64,000 nucleotides of DNA from an uncultured Alphaproteobacteria bacterium (GTDB taxonomy: Bacteria > Pseudomonadota > Alphaproteobacteria > Rs-D84), in the NCBI GenBank assembly GCA_947646585.1, contig CANSHD010000001.1:184617-248616 (forward strand), written 5' to 3'. A model generated the notes under the pieces. The model was not told the DNA's origin, ran no database searches, and was given only the letters and a program-made list of their open reading frames with translations. Shown piece after piece: positions 45,826 to 54,789 of the stretch. The first letter of the stretch is position 1; every line of letters starts with the position of its first letter. The position numbers and the translations under genes were made by a program.

Positions 45826-46761
45826 TTATTCAACTATATCATAATTGCGCGGGTCGCTGAACAATTTTTTCAGCACGATGTTGTTCATCGCATGACTGCC
45901 CTTGTACGACGTCAGGCGCCCCGCAATCATTCCGCCCGACGTCGCCATGTCTCCGACCGCGTCTATGATTTTATGACGCACAAACTCGTCCGGCCATATC
46001 AGCGCATTCAGCGTCCCGTCCCCCGCATCGTTCAGGGCGATTACATTCGTCTCGTCCGCGCCGCGCCCCATGCCGCGCGCCTTTAAATATTCCCATTCCG
46101 AATACTTTCCAAACGTGCGCGCACGCGCAATGTCGTGAACAAACGCATCGACCGACTTTTTCGTGCCGTCAAATTTATATTCATATGTCTGGCGACCGAT
46201 AATTTTTTCAGTATAGACCAGCGTCGCCTTTATATCCAGCGCATCGCCGCCATTGGGTTCCAGTTTCACATACCCGTCGGCGCGGCGTCCCGACACCAAG
46301 TCCATAAACCACAGGCGCGCGCGCAGCCCCCACGGCAGCGTCCGCCGCACATCGCGCACCGTCGCCGTAACCGGGCGGCGAACAACAATCTTTTTTATCC
46401 CGCCGTCCGTCACGCCCGCTTTTTTAAACGCGTCTATGAACACGGACGCACTGCCGTCCATTATTGGTGTTTCCGGACCGTCTATTTCGATTACCGCACT
46501 GTCCACGCCAACCATGAACAACGCCGCCATCAAATGTTCGATTGTCTGAACATGCGCACCGCACGGGCACCCGATTGTCGTGTTGCGCATTTTTGTATCG
46601 CCGACATTGTCAAACCGCGCGACAATGGGCCCGCTCCCCTTTATGTCGGTGCGTACAAAATATATCCCATTTTTATCCGCAGGCTTTACCACAATGCCGA
46701 CAGGGCACCCCGAATGAATTCCGCGCCCGGACAGGCGAACCTCTTTTTTTAATGTCGGCAT
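45826..46761 (-). CDS. lpxC: UDP-3-O-acyl-N-acetylglucosamine deacetylase
   Basis: A 311-residue zinc deacetylase, the committed step of lipid A synthesis. Conserved blocks are the N-terminal SGRGIHSG, EHLMAALF (zinc His), DGPETPIMDGSA, FVRHKIIDAVGDM (zinc His and Asp), and a final KGSHAMNN with the catalytic His. The length is normal. It overlaps lpxK upstream by 13 bases, so lipid A genes are coupled here. Normally near ftsZ in many proteobacteria, it is here with lpxK. Confidence 0.96.
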   Translation of the reverse strand: MPTLKKEVRLSGRGIHSGCPVGIVVKPADKNGIYFVRTDIKGSGPIVARFDNVGDTKMRNTTIGCPCGAHVQTIEHLMAALFMVGVDSAVIEIDGPETPIMDGSASVFIDAFKKAGVTDGGIKKIVVRRPVTATVRDVRRTLPWGLRARLWFMDLVSGRRADGYVKLEPNGGDALDIKATLVYTEKIIGRQTYEYKFDGTKKSVDAFVHDIARARTFGKYSEWEYLKARGMGRGADETNVIALNDAGDGTLNALIWPDEFVRHKIIDAVGDMATSGGMIAGRLTSYKGSHAMNNIVLKKLFSDPRNYDIVE

Positions 46762-47663
46762 CTCAGCTTCTCCTTTAGCCAGTCATAAAATCTGTTTTCA
46801 ATAACTGTTTCCAGTCTTGCATATTTTATTTCATCCCGCACATCCGCCGGCAAACGAACCCAGTCCTTTTCGGTCGTAATCAGTTTTGCCTTGCGCCGCG
46901 CCGCGGCTTTGCGCAGTTTCTCAATGTCTTCGGCCGTATATTGATAATGGTCGGCAAAGCTTTTCTTATAAACAACGTTTTTCAATGCCGCAAAAAACTT
47001 TTTCGGATACCCTATTCCTGCAAACGCCGCCAGACGAACCTTGTCCCCGTACGGCGATATGGTCTGGTTTTCGGCATAAAACACCGGAATCCCCGCCGGC
47101 AGTTTTAATTTGCGCACGCGCCCGCCGTTTGACTTTATAATAATAATGGCATCCGCCCGCCGTGCGGCGCGCATCGGCTCGCGCAAAGGGCCGGCCGGCA
47201 GAACAAATCCGTTTCCAGACCCCAGACGCTCGTCAAACACCAAAATGGAAATATCTTTTTTTATACGCGGATTTTGAAATCCGTCGTCCATTACAATGGG
47301 CCCGCTTTCATCCTGCGCATCCAGCAGTCGAACATTGCTTTTTCTATCGCCCGTATGCACCTGCAGCCCGCTGCGCGCCAGCATTGTCGCCTCGTCCCCG
47401 ATATTGCCGGTCGCCGCGCACTTTTTATATCCGCGCATCACAACCGGCGCCCCAAGATGCAATGCAATGGCACGCACAATCGGCGTCTTGCCCACACCGC
47501 CGGCAAAAATGTTTCCGACACATATAACCGGCCGGCGCGATTTATAGGCCCCAATCTTGCGAACGCCGTACACCGTGCGTGACACCATATAATACAAAAC
47601 CGACACCGGCCACAGTATCAGCGCCAGCGGAGTTTTTCTTAAGAACCACCAGGGTGTTTTCAT
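46749..47663 (-). CDS. lpxK: Tetraacyldisaccharide 4'-kinase
   Basis: A 304-residue membrane-associated kinase that phosphorylates the 4' position of lipid IVA precursor. The P-loop-like segment ICVGNIFAGGVGKTPI is at about residues 47-62, DEATML and VMDDGFQNPRI are the family blocks, and FDERLGSGNG is a later motif. The N-terminus carries a hydrophobic anchor (LALILWPVSVLYYMV). Order is DUF374 acyltransferase, lpxK, lpxC; the Kdo transferase gene often found here is absent. Confidence 0.95.
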   Translation of the reverse strand: MKTPWWFLRKTPLALILWPVSVLYYMVSRTVYGVRKIGAYKSRRPVICVGNIFAGGVGKTPIVRAIALHLGAPVVMRGYKKCAATGNIGDEATMLARSGLQVHTGDRKSNVRLLDAQDESGPIVMDDGFQNPRIKKDISILVFDERLGSGNGFVLPAGPLREPMRAARRADAIIIIKSNGGRVRKLKLPAGIPVFYAENQTISPYGDKVRLAAFAGIGYPKKFFAALKNVVYKKSFADHYQYTAEDIEKLRKAAARRKAKLITTEKDWVRLPADVRDEIKYARLETVIENRFYDWLKEKLRCRH

Positions 47664-47673
47664 ATCTATTCCG

Positions 47674-48477
47674 TTATTTTTTTACGCAACGCGCCTTTTT
47701 CGCATTCTTTTTCGCCGCCTTTGCCGCACGCATCTCGTCCTTGAAACGACGCGCGGTCTGGTCCTGTTCCGCCGGCGCCAAGCCAAACTCGGAATCCATT
47801 TCGCGCATCTGGCGAACCATGAAATCCTCCAACGATTTTCTGGCCGCCTCAAACTCTTGCGCTGTGGCTTTTCTGTCTATAAACACCGGATTACCAACGT
47901 TACACGTAATTTTTCCAAAAGGCAACGCGACCAAATACCTGTCCCATCGATTCTGAATCCGCGCACGCGACGCGGAAAAACATACCGGAATTATCGGCGC
48001 ACCGCTCATTTTTGCAAAATAAAGCGCTCCGTCCTGAACACGCAAAGACGGCCCGCCCGGCCCGTCAGGTGAAATACATATGGAATATCCGCCCTGGCGC
48101 AGTACGCGAACCCCTTCGCGTAATACGGATATGCCGCCGTCGGACGTGCTGCCGTATATGGAACGCAATCCGAACAAATGTTGCAATTTTGCCATCATGC
48201 GACCGTCCTTGTGACGCGACGCCACCGCATAAGAACGCATGCCGCGCATCGCCACAATCGGCGACAGCATCATGCTGCGCCCATGCCAGAACACAAAAAT
48301 AGCCGGTTTTCTGCGGTATTTACGAAAAACCTCTATATTCTTGATACGCAGCCGCGACGTAAAATAAACAAACCATATCGACACCGCCATCAGTATGGCG
48401 ATAATCCATTGAAATATGGGCAAACGTAAAATCGGTTCCCAGAACCCTTTCCAAACTTTTCTAAAAGTAATACTCAT
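47674..48477 (-). CDS. DUF374-type lysophospholipid acyltransferase-like protein
   Basis: A 267-residue protein of the DUF374 group within the acyltransferase superfamily. The acyltransferase His motif appears as FWHGRSMMLS (His-x4-like), followed by ASRHKDGRMMAKL, SPDGPGGPS and PIIPVCFSAS. A membrane segment spans residues about 17-37. The C-terminal tail is strongly basic (AAKAAKKNAKKARCVKK). Alphaproteobacteria commonly carry this gene next to lipid A genes, so a role in lipid A or Kdo-lipid acylation is inferred. The ATG at 48477 with AGGAT upstream is preferred over 48519. Confidence 0.82.
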   Translation of the reverse strand: MSITFRKVWKGFWEPILRLPIFQWIIAILMAVSIWFVYFTSRLRIKNIEVFRKYRRKPAIFVFWHGRSMMLSPIVAMRGMRSYAVASRHKDGRMMAKLQHLFGLRSIYGSTSDGGISVLREGVRVLRQGGYSICISPDGPGGPSLRVQDGALYFAKMSGAPIIPVCFSASRARIQNRWDRYLVALPFGKITCNVGNPVFIDRKATAQEFEAARKSLEDFMVRQMREMDSEFGLAPAEQDQTARRFKDEMRAAKAAKKNAKKARCVKK

Positions 48478-48655
48478 ACCTATATATCCTGTATATTTAA
48501 ATTCGTATGATGTTAGCAATAAAAAAAGGATAATTCAAGAAAGGATAAGAATTTAGTCACACCGTCAAAATAATTAGAATATTTTAAAATTTTCGCGCCA
48601 CAGTTGTATCAGATATATTTATTCAAGGCAAATTTTGAAAAGATTCACTTTTTAA

Positions 48656-48683
48656 TTGACACTAGATTATATAGGACTATAAT
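48656..48683 (+). promoter_or_regulatory. Promoter of tRNA-fMet
   Basis: TTGACA (48656-48661), a 16-base spacer and TATAAT (48678-48683), both consensus. It is 13 bases ahead of the tRNA. The rest of the 48478-48696 gap shows nothing further. Confidence 0.9.
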
Positions 48684-48696
48684 AAAGCCACGTTGA

Positions 48697-48777
<81 letters not shown>

Positions 48778-48829
48778 TCCCCGGTTTTCCGGGATTTTTT
48801 ATTACCACAACCAAACCCAAAATTTCCCG

Positions 48830-48848
48830 TTTGCTATGTATTTGCTAT
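48830..48848. repeat. Arm-type repeat near attL
   Basis: TTTGCTATGTATTTGCTAT, identical to 55889-55907 near the other end. Two TTTGCTAT boxes are ten bases apart. Confidence 0.75.
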
Positions 48849-48921
48849 AAACGGCATATATTTTTGCATTTGTTTATCATAGTTTATTGAATTATATTAA
48901 AAGTAAAACAGGGGTGCAAAA

Positions 48922-49461
48922 ATGCCAAAAAAGAGGAAATATGGCAATATCTTGGACGTGCCGTTAAGCATAAACCTATTGTCTGCAGGCTCAGAAGAAT
49001 GGGCACGGCAACGGGACGCGGATTTATTGCTGCGCGAAAAAGCATTGTTTCAAGAATACGGATTGGCGCGCCCGGCAGAACTTGCGCCAGACGTCCGAAA
49101 ACTTATACAAATGATGGCCTGTGATTTAAACATAAAAGGGTTTATGGAAAAGAACGATATCAAATCTGTCGGTCGCCCCACTAAATGGAAAGATTTTAAC
49201 GAAATGTTGTTATTGTTCGCTCGCGTTCGGTCAATGCAACAGCGGAATCCAGAAATGGACTTACGGTCTGTTATTCGCAATATAACTAACAAATACTATC
49301 CCAAAAACAATCCGGATGGAATATATGCGCGCTATAATGAACTGCTTAAATCTGGAACTGTTGAAATGAAGGCCATACAAACAATACTCGATGTTTTTTC
49401 AAAAAAAAATATAGAAAAACTGGCAAATGATATGGGAAAACTTCTATACGAAAACAAATAA
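48922..49461 (+). CDS. Hypothetical island protein
   Basis: A 179-residue soluble, basic protein with an AGGGG ribosome site. It looks helical; the middle contains DIKSVGRPTKWKDFNEMLL, where the GRPTKW part resembles an AT-hook-like or DNA-contacting segment, and it ends with a Lys-rich helix. It is the first gene inside attL and in the same direction as the excisionase-like gene. A DNA-binding role is a guess; no family recognised. Confidence 0.62.
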   Translation: MPKKRKYGNILDVPLSINLLSAGSEEWARQRDADLLLREKALFQEYGLARPAELAPDVRKLIQMMACDLNIKGFMEKNDIKSVGRPTKWKDFNEMLLLFARVRSMQQRNPEMDLRSVIRNITNKYYPKNNPDGIYARYNELLKSGTVEMKAIQTILDVFSKKNIEKLANDMGKLLYENK

Positions 49462-49563
49462 AAAATATTCGTATAACTTTTTACGTATACGAATATTATT
49501 TTCATTTATTCGTATAAACTGCCCATTTATGATTTCCCTTAAATAATTATCAAGGGGGAAATT

Positions 49564-49770
49564 ATGACTAACAACATCTTAAAAACATCAATTTTGATGA
49601 ATCAACAAGAAGCCGCCGCTTATCTTGGTACGACGGTCGGTACGCTTAATACATGGCGCCATTATGGGAAACAAAAGATTCCATTCGTGCGCTGGGGCAA
49701 TCGCATCCGCTATCGCCGTGAAGACCTTGACGCATTCATCGTCAAAAATCTTGAGAACAAACTGGGCTAG
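49564..49770 (+). CDS. Excisionase-like helix-turn-helix protein
   Basis: A 68-residue protein of the HTH_17/AlpA-Xis type. The sequence MNQQEAAAYLGTTVGTLNTWRHYG followed by IPFVRWGNRIRYRREDLDAFI is the MerR-like winged helix found in excisionases and prophage activators. AAGGGGG precedes the ATG. It presumably controls excision by the tyrosine integrase at 53545 and perhaps the adjacent replication gene. Confidence 0.85.
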   Translation: MTNNILKTSILMNQQEAAAYLGTTVGTLNTWRHYGKQKIPFVRWGNRIRYRREDLDAFIVKNLENKLG

Positions 49771-49878
49771 AGCCTGAACATATTTTTGTACGATTGTTGG
49801 GCGGTGCCGCGTATGGCTATTCCCAACATCGGCATATCAACCTGTATAGTGCGCAAAACCAGCGCAGTTAGATAAGTT

Positions 49879-50379
49879 ATGCATAAAGTACAAGAAATAA
49901 GAGATTGGCTAAGTCAGCAGGGAAGCGGGACAACTGTATTTATCTCTGTACACTTCAGCAAATCTCCACCGTCCAAAGAAGTCTTGTGTCGGCGGTGTCG
50001 GCCAATATTTGCGGCAGCATTTCGGCAACTGTTGGGGCGCCATTGGTTAAGAAGCTATCAGCGGCATTTTGTGTTTATCGGCTTTCAGGAGTTTGGGGCA
50101 CGCCATAATTGTCATGCGCATTTTTTACTGTGGTCCCGCATGGGGATGACCGCAGATTTGATAATCAATGTGTTTAAGCAAATTTCTGCGCATATTCGCA
50201 TGGATGTCTGGACCAGTAGCACGGATAAAGGTGCGACGTCAAAACAATATGGCGACGACATTATGATTAAGCTGGTATATTCCAATCGGGTATTCGATTA
50301 TGTGGTAAAAGAAACAAGCCGTAATTCGCAGGATGTATTTAATAATTCTATTATTTTAGACGTGGATGTTATCCATTAA
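49879..50379 (+). CDS. HUH-type replication initiator-like protein
   Basis: A 166-residue protein with the HUH motif HAH (residues 79-81, in NCHAHFLLW), preceded by a strand FVFIGFQEFGARHN, and a single-Tyr motif YVVK (141-144) in the Y-x-x-K form. This order, HUH then YxxK, is that of rolling-circle Rep proteins and small relaxases. It would nick its origin and stay bound through the Tyr. With the integrase this suggests an element that replicates after excision. No helicase domain is present. Confidence 0.75.
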   Translation: MHKVQEIRDWLSQQGSGTTVFISVHFSKSPPSKEVLCRRCRPIFAAAFRQLLGRHWLRSYQRHFVFIGFQEFGARHNCHAHFLLWSRMGMTADLIINVFKQISAHIRMDVWTSSTDKGATSKQYGDDIMIKLVYSNRVFDYVVKETSRNSQDVFNNSIILDVDVIH

Positions 50380-50555
50380 AACCGCCAAATGTATGCGGAA
50401 ACAAACATACATTCAAAGACAAAAACAAAAAATTAAAGATAGTTATATCCACAAAACGCCGCAACCCCAAGAAATCCGCGGGATTACGGTGAAAAACGTT
50501 TCTGTCGTTATTATCTTGCGTTTTTTTAACATGCAGAAATCAGGCATTTTTGTAG

Positions 50556-51302
50556 TTATATTTCGTCTGGGCTGCATCCGCGCAAACTGCACCGCAGATT
50601 GTCAAAAAATGTCTTACTGTTATCGAAACAAGCAGCACAATGTTGTTGTTGCTCTTTATTCTGTTCCTGTCGCACTTTATCCACATAGTCTTGCTGGACA
50701 TTATCTATAAATATGCGTGTAAATTTGTTAATTGTATCGTCTATATCTCTATGGCTTTGCCATTTTCCGCTCTCAATATTGCCGATGCGCTGATTGCCTT
50801 TATAAAAATCAATGTCTATATAATACGATGTTCTAACGCAGGCATACTCTATTGGGTTATATATTGCCCGGCTATGGATATCGGTAGTAATTGTGTCATT
50901 CCAAGAATTATAACTGGTTGTTGACCCAGTATAAATATTACCAGCATACTGAAAATGAAGACAACTACTTGGGTAAGATATACTTGATACTTCTATTTTA
51001 CGGGTTAGTTCTATCGGATTTTTGCATGATTGGTTTTCGTATTGATTGTCGTATGGACGGTTTTGCTTTGAAACACTGGCGGTACTATAACCTTCTTGTC
51101 CTAAAAATGGGTCAATTGACAAGTTTTTATGTCCCTTTTTGAATGTGGTTTTATTGTTATCTATTACTAAGCAGGCATTAGGTTGGACCAAATCTTTATC
51201 TAGTTTATTCAGATTTTTATATGAGAATTCCAGCGGTTGTTCGCTTGTGCATCCGGCAAGTATAAGCAGGCCAAAAATTTGCCATTTGTTTCTTGTGCTC
51301 AT
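50556..51302 (-). CDS. Island lipoprotein of unknown function
   Basis: A 248-residue lipoprotein with lipobox LAGC (Cys about residue 18) and several Cys residues, ending in a Cys-rich tail (CAACFDN, CSLRGCS). It is AT-rich relative to the host. Its upstream neighbour on the minus strand (51309) ends six bases before its start, so they form an operon. Nothing identifies its function. Confidence 0.68.
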   Translation of the reverse strand: MSTRNKWQIFGLLILAGCTSEQPLEFSYKNLNKLDKDLVQPNACLVIDNNKTTFKKGHKNLSIDPFLGQEGYSTASVSKQNRPYDNQYENQSCKNPIELTRKIEVSSISYPSSCLHFQYAGNIYTGSTTSYNSWNDTITTDIHSRAIYNPIEYACVRTSYYIDIDFYKGNQRIGNIESGKWQSHRDIDDTINKFTRIFIDNVQQDYVDKVRQEQNKEQQQHCAACFDNSKTFFDNLRCSLRGCSPDEI

Positions 51303-51308
51303 TTTTTA

Positions 51309-52022
51309 TTATCCCTGTTTTGAAAAATTATTTATAATTGTCTTTGTAAGTTCTTGACAGTACAAATCTGTTAAGTGTGAAAGCGTGTTTAATGTTGGTT
51401 TTATGAGTTTTTGTGCAAACAGTTCTGTATCAAATAAGCCTGTTAAAACCCATTGATTGTCAATAATTTCATAGCATTCTATTGTAGAATTATATTTTAC
51501 GAATTTATAGGGCCGGTTTTCATATTTCTTTGCTGGTTCCCATGCACAACTTATTTTTGGTATAGATTCTACTGGAACGCCCAAAGGCATAAAATCAAAA
51601 TCTATTGGTTCGTTCTCGTCAAAATTCCACAGCGCAACAATACCTATAATATTACCCTTTGTATCCCATACAAGCCAAGTTATTGTTTCATCGGATGCGT
51701 TCTTTGCATCAACCAGATATGCATACCAGTATGTGCGTGCCAAGCTTATATTTTGCATTAGCGGTTTATTTTTTTCCAATTGGTTTATTTTTTCTATATC
51801 GCCATCATATTCAAGCAGTTGCATATCCCCCGAAAACGGGTCTCGATTAAAAATTAAAATAGTGTCTATATCTGCAATAATGCCATTGTCCAAAAGGATT
51901 TTGTCTACGAAAGAGTGCCATTTTGCGCCGTGCAATGTATGGGCTGGGCATTGCGGCGATATAACGTCAGATTTTTGACAGGATATTTTGGAAAAGATTT
52001 TTCTGAGAAATGTATAAAACAT
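51309..52022 (-). CDS. Hypothetical island protein
   Basis: A 237-residue soluble protein without a clear signal peptide, with many Trp and Asp residues (WYAYLVDAKNA, WLVWDTKGN) in beta-rich stretches. AAGGA lies nine bases upstream of the ATG. It is in the minus-strand group 52359-50556, downstream of the small membrane protein and upstream of the lipoprotein. Family not recognised. Confidence 0.62.
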   Translation of the reverse strand: MFYTFLRKIFSKISCQKSDVISPQCPAHTLHGAKWHSFVDKILLDNGIIADIDTILIFNRDPFSGDMQLLEYDGDIEKINQLEKNKPLMQNISLARTYWYAYLVDAKNASDETITWLVWDTKGNIIGIVALWNFDENEPIDFDFMPLGVPVESIPKISCAWEPAKKYENRPYKFVKYNSTIECYEIIDNQWVLTGLFDTELFAQKLIKPTLNTLSHLTDLYCQELTKTIINNFSKQG

Positions 52023-52038
52023 CTGATACTGTCCTTGA

Positions 52039-52359
52039 TTATGCTGTCAATAATGCACCAAGTAAAATCCGTATCCCCAGTACAATTGAGGAAATAAGCC
52101 AAGTAAATCCTATTAATTCGTTTTTTGTTCTCTTATGTATTTGCGATTTTATAATCCAGTATGAAATCAGATAATTCATAACTACCGGTAGGCCGATATT
52201 GCGCGATGTACTGACCATCACCTCCAACAAAAGATACAATACAGCAAAAATAACTAAATTCAATATAACGACTTGCTTTTTTGTTAGGCTTGTCGATTTT
52301 GCAGTTGTAGTGTCGTTGTACTGTGTATCGCCATTTGACAACATAACCTTTTCCAGCAT
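52039..52359 (-). CDS. Small membrane protein under leader element E
   Basis: A 106-residue protein; the ATG at 52359 (AAAGGA upstream) is chosen since longer versions would read through the structured leader. A soluble Thr/Ser-rich N-terminus (about 30 residues) precedes three hydrophobic segments (about 32-50, 57-70 and 83-104). It is the first gene of the minus-strand group that continues with 51309 and 50556. The small size and membrane nature are compatible with an immunity or toxin-like protein, but nothing shows it. Confidence 0.62.
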   Translation of the reverse strand: MLEKVMLSNGDTQYNDTTTAKSTSLTKKQVVILNLVIFAVLYLLLEVMVSTSRNIGLPVVMNYLISYWIIKSQIHKRTKNELIGFTWLISSIVLGIRILLGALLTA

Positions 52360-52380
52360 ATATAATCCTTTGTTTGCATT

Positions 52381-52599
52381 AAAAAGACCGCCACAGGAAT
52401 GACGGTCGGGCGTTTCCAAAATCATAGTATGAAGATTCCCTGTGTTTTTAGCGAAAGCCTGTTGTATAACACAAGTAACCCGACCAATGGCCAGGCAATA
52501 ACGATGCAAAGCATCACTATGCAAAAACGGATAACGATGCTTATACACCGCATACTATGGGCTTTGGAGACCCAGAACGCAATTCCCATCGCATTCTTG
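52381..52599 (-). ncRNA. Structured leader/sRNA element E
   Basis: Minus strand. Promoter TTGCCT (52634-52629), 17-base spacer, TAAACT (52611-52606). Several hairpins in a longer 5' part (for example GATGC/GCATC) precede the closing helix around GGTCGGG / CCCGACC and the terminator GACCG..C / GGCGGTC with a T-run at 52385-52381. The small membrane protein starts 22 bases later. Element E lies inside the integrated island, so the family is also carried by mobile DNA. Confidence 0.68.
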
Positions 52600-52722
52600 A
52601 AATTTAGTTTACCAAGAAAATCCTAAAAAGGCAAAAAATATTTGATACGCCCTAAAGGGCGATTCCATACCTGAGTGATGAAGAAATAAGGAATATCGTA
52701 ACAAAACTACGCAATTAAACAT

Positions 52723-52748
52723 AAAACCGGCCATACGACCGGTTTTTG
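52723..52748 (-). terminator. Intrinsic terminator after the 57-residue gene
   Basis: AAAACCGG, loop TCGTATGG, CCGGTTTT on the minus strand, directly after the stop codon. Confidence 0.75.
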
Positions 52749-52922
52749 TTATTTTTCCTTTGTAACGCCTTTAAAAGGAGTTCCATCAGATTTAACATCC
52801 ATGAATTGCCCAGTATTACGATTTCGCTTAATGTAGCAACCATTAGTTGGATTAAAACACTGACTTCGGCCCCTAACAGCCCCAATTCTACAGTTATCAC
52901 CGTATGGTTTATTTGTTGCCAT
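52749..52922 (-). CDS. Small conserved protein, 57 residues
   Basis: A short frame with an AAAGGAG ribosome site. The sequence has the pattern MATNKPYGD, GAVRGRSQCFNP, CYIKRN and FMDVKSDGTPFKGV ending KEK. I recall this pattern (RDT-x-TG-x-FMD-x-K, then PFKGVRKEK) from a widespread family of small basic proteins in bacteria and phages with no assigned function. This frame, and not the longer overlapping one in another frame, has the proper ribosome site and composition. It is just downstream of the HNH gene. Confidence 0.8.
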   Translation of the reverse strand: MATNKPYGDNCRIGAVRGRSQCFNPTNGCYIKRNRNTGQFMDVKSDGTPFKGVTKEK

Positions 52923-52934
52923 AATAAACTCCTT

Positions 52935-53165
52935 TTACAAACAACATGTTCCCTTTGTGCATTCACAACGATTTCCAGCACGCTTTAAAGCGGCCTTTTT
53001 CGTTTCTTCACTGAAAGGTTCTGGGCTTTTATGGTTAGAATCACCATACGAATGCGTATTCACATGGCACTTATGACATAATACCATAGCATTGTTTAAA
53101 TCATTCCCACCGTCTATGCGTTTATGATGGACTTCCAAGCCCCAAGTTCTTTCACATCTTGACAT
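52935..53165 (-). CDS. HNH endonuclease-like protein
   Basis: A 76-residue protein with the HNH core GLEVHHKRIDGGNDLNNAMVLCHKCH (HH, N and H positions, plus CHKC). The C-terminal part (SEETKKAALKRAGNRCEC) looks like the helix and first Cys knuckle that usually precede the HNH core, so the order of parts is rearranged or a fragment was appended. Small HNH proteins of this size are common in phages and islands. The leader upstream is strongly structured. Confidence 0.72.
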   Translation of the reverse strand: MSRCERTWGLEVHHKRIDGGNDLNNAMVLCHKCHVNTHSYGDSNHKSPEPFSEETKKAALKRAGNRCECTKGTCCL

Positions 53166-53544
53166 TTTTCTTCCTTTCTGTTGTCAAGTTGGCAATCATA
53201 CCCATCACAAAGTGATTGCCTTTAATTTGGGACTTTGTTATAATACGCAGTGAGAGGGGCGTATCATTAGGTATCCCAGTGATTAAGATTGTTGCTATAT
53301 GCAGCAGTCTTTTTCACAACATATAGCACAATCATCCATCGCATATACACAATATATAGTTATACAATTTTTCTAGCAACTGATATTTTTTGCCCAAATT
53401 TCATTTTTGTCTTGCTTTTTTATAATGCTTAATTTCTGCGGATTACAGCGAAAAAACAGAATCATTTATTTTACACTAAATATTTATTAGTGTTTATTTT
53501 CATAAAATACAGATACGAACAAACGATTAGTATTACTTGATTTT
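53166..53544. other. Non-coding stretch with hairpins upstream of the HNH gene
   Basis: About 379 bases without a gene. On the minus strand: TGCTATATG/CATATAGCA (53335-53295), ATACGC/GCGTAT (53265-53240) inside a GGGA/TCCC pair, and GGCAATCA/TGATTGCC (53220-53190) directly before the HNH gene. The order (outer hairpin, closed multiloop, hairpin near the gene) recalls elements A-E, but it lacks the T-run terminator. The part nearest the integrase (53345-53544) is AT-rich with nothing else visible. Confidence 0.45.
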
Positions 53545-54732
53545 TTACTCCGAATCACCCACAAACTCCAACATCTTATCCGTGGCTTTTTGCATGGATT
53601 CGCGGACTGGGTCAGCGGACAGTCGCGCATAAACCATCGTCGCGCTGGTGGATTTATGCCCCAGTGACTTGCCGATTATATTCGTGCTGGCACCCGTTAT
53701 GGCCTGATAACTGCCCATTGTGCGGCGCAAGTCGTGCAGGCGCAGATTCTCTATCCCGGCACGCGCCAACAAATCCCGCCACGGCCTTTTCGGGTCTTCC
53801 AAATGACCGCTTTTGCTTTTACCACTAGGCAGAACCCAGTCAGATTTCACTTTTTGCTTGATTTTTTCCAATAAATCCCTTAATTGACCGGTAATCGGCA
53901 CCTGCATAGGTTCGCTGTTCTTGGTATCGGGCAGATACATAAACCCGTTGTTCAAATCAATCTGTGACCAGCGCAGGCCCAAAATATTACCCCGACGCTG
54001 GCCGGAAAAGAGGGATATTAAAACATAATTCTTGAACACCTCATTATCTTCCGCATCCAGTGCATTAAAAAATCGCTTCAGTTCGTCGGACTGCAGGAAC
54101 CTGTCACGGCTTTTTTCAGCAAATTTGCGAATACCGGCCGCAGGATTCTCATGCACCTTTACATATCCGTACTTCGCCGCGATAACATATATGTGCTTAA
54201 TCAGCGACAAGACCCGATTCGCCGTATAAGGACTGTGCGTCTGTTTGGTCTGGTTGTGCAGTTTTTCCAGTTCGGATGTTTGTATGCTGTGCAGATACCG
54301 GTTATGAAATTCCCCCAGCCGGTGCGTGAATATACTGTCGTCATTCGCAACCGAACGTGGCTTTTTATATACAAGCGAATATTCCGGCCGATACACCGTT
54401 TCATAAAACTGTTTCAGTGTTATATCGCGCATCGTTTCACGACGCTTTTCGCCGGGATGCGTGCCATTTTGCGTTGCGTTTTCCGACATGGTATGCGCCA
54501 CCGCACGCGCGGCCGCCACCTTGAACTGTGGCCAGCGCCCTATTTTCGTACGCACGGGCTTTTTCTCAAAAAACACATAGTGATAAAAGGTTTTTGTCCC
54601 GCCATACGTCGCAATCAGCATCAGCCCGTCACGTGACCCGGAATCATAATAAATGGCCTGCCCGTCCTGTTTGGTCGGTATCGGCAACGCCGCAATACCC
54701 TTTTCTGTAAAATTGATATGTTGTGCTTTCAT
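53545..54732 (-). CDS. int: Tyrosine recombinase (phage-type integrase)
   Basis: A 395-residue site-specific recombinase of the P4/DUF4102 subgroup. It has an arm-binding N-terminal domain (about 1-90, with YYDSGSRDGLMLIATYGGTK), a SAM-like core-binding domain (about 105-190) and a catalytic domain with Arg in SGQRRGNIL, Lys in the following hairpin, HDLRR (His-x-x-Arg), GHKS and the nucleophile Tyr in VYARLS. This group characteristically inserts in tRNA 3' ends. It surely integrated this island at tRNA-fMet. Confidence 0.95.
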   Translation of the reverse strand: MKAQHINFTEKGIAALPIPTKQDGQAIYYDSGSRDGLMLIATYGGTKTFYHYVFFEKKPVRTKIGRWPQFKVAAARAVAHTMSENATQNGTHPGEKRRETMRDITLKQFYETVYRPEYSLVYKKPRSVANDDSIFTHRLGEFHNRYLHSIQTSELEKLHNQTKQTHSPYTANRVLSLIKHIYVIAAKYGYVKVHENPAAGIRKFAEKSRDRFLQSDELKRFFNALDAEDNEVFKNYVLISLFSGQRRGNILGLRWSQIDLNNGFMYLPDTKNSEPMQVPITGQLRDLLEKIKQKVKSDWVLPSGKSKSGHLEDPKRPWRDLLARAGIENLRLHDLRRTMGSYQAITGASTNIIGKSLGHKSTSATMVYARLSADPVRESMQKATDKMLEFVGDSE

Positions 54733-54789
54733 TTCAATTTAACCAGTTATACCTTTATTTTCAGTTGTACGAGAATATCGGACAACTGG

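Noticed and set aside
50366..50710. 114-residue plus-strand frame after the HUH gene
   Set aside because: It starts inside the HUH gene end and continues antisense into the lipoprotein gene; no ribosome site or motif supports it.
52715..52981. 88-residue minus-strand frame
   Set aside because: It overlaps the 57-residue gene in another frame; the shorter frame has the AAAGGAG site and a recognisable sequence pattern.
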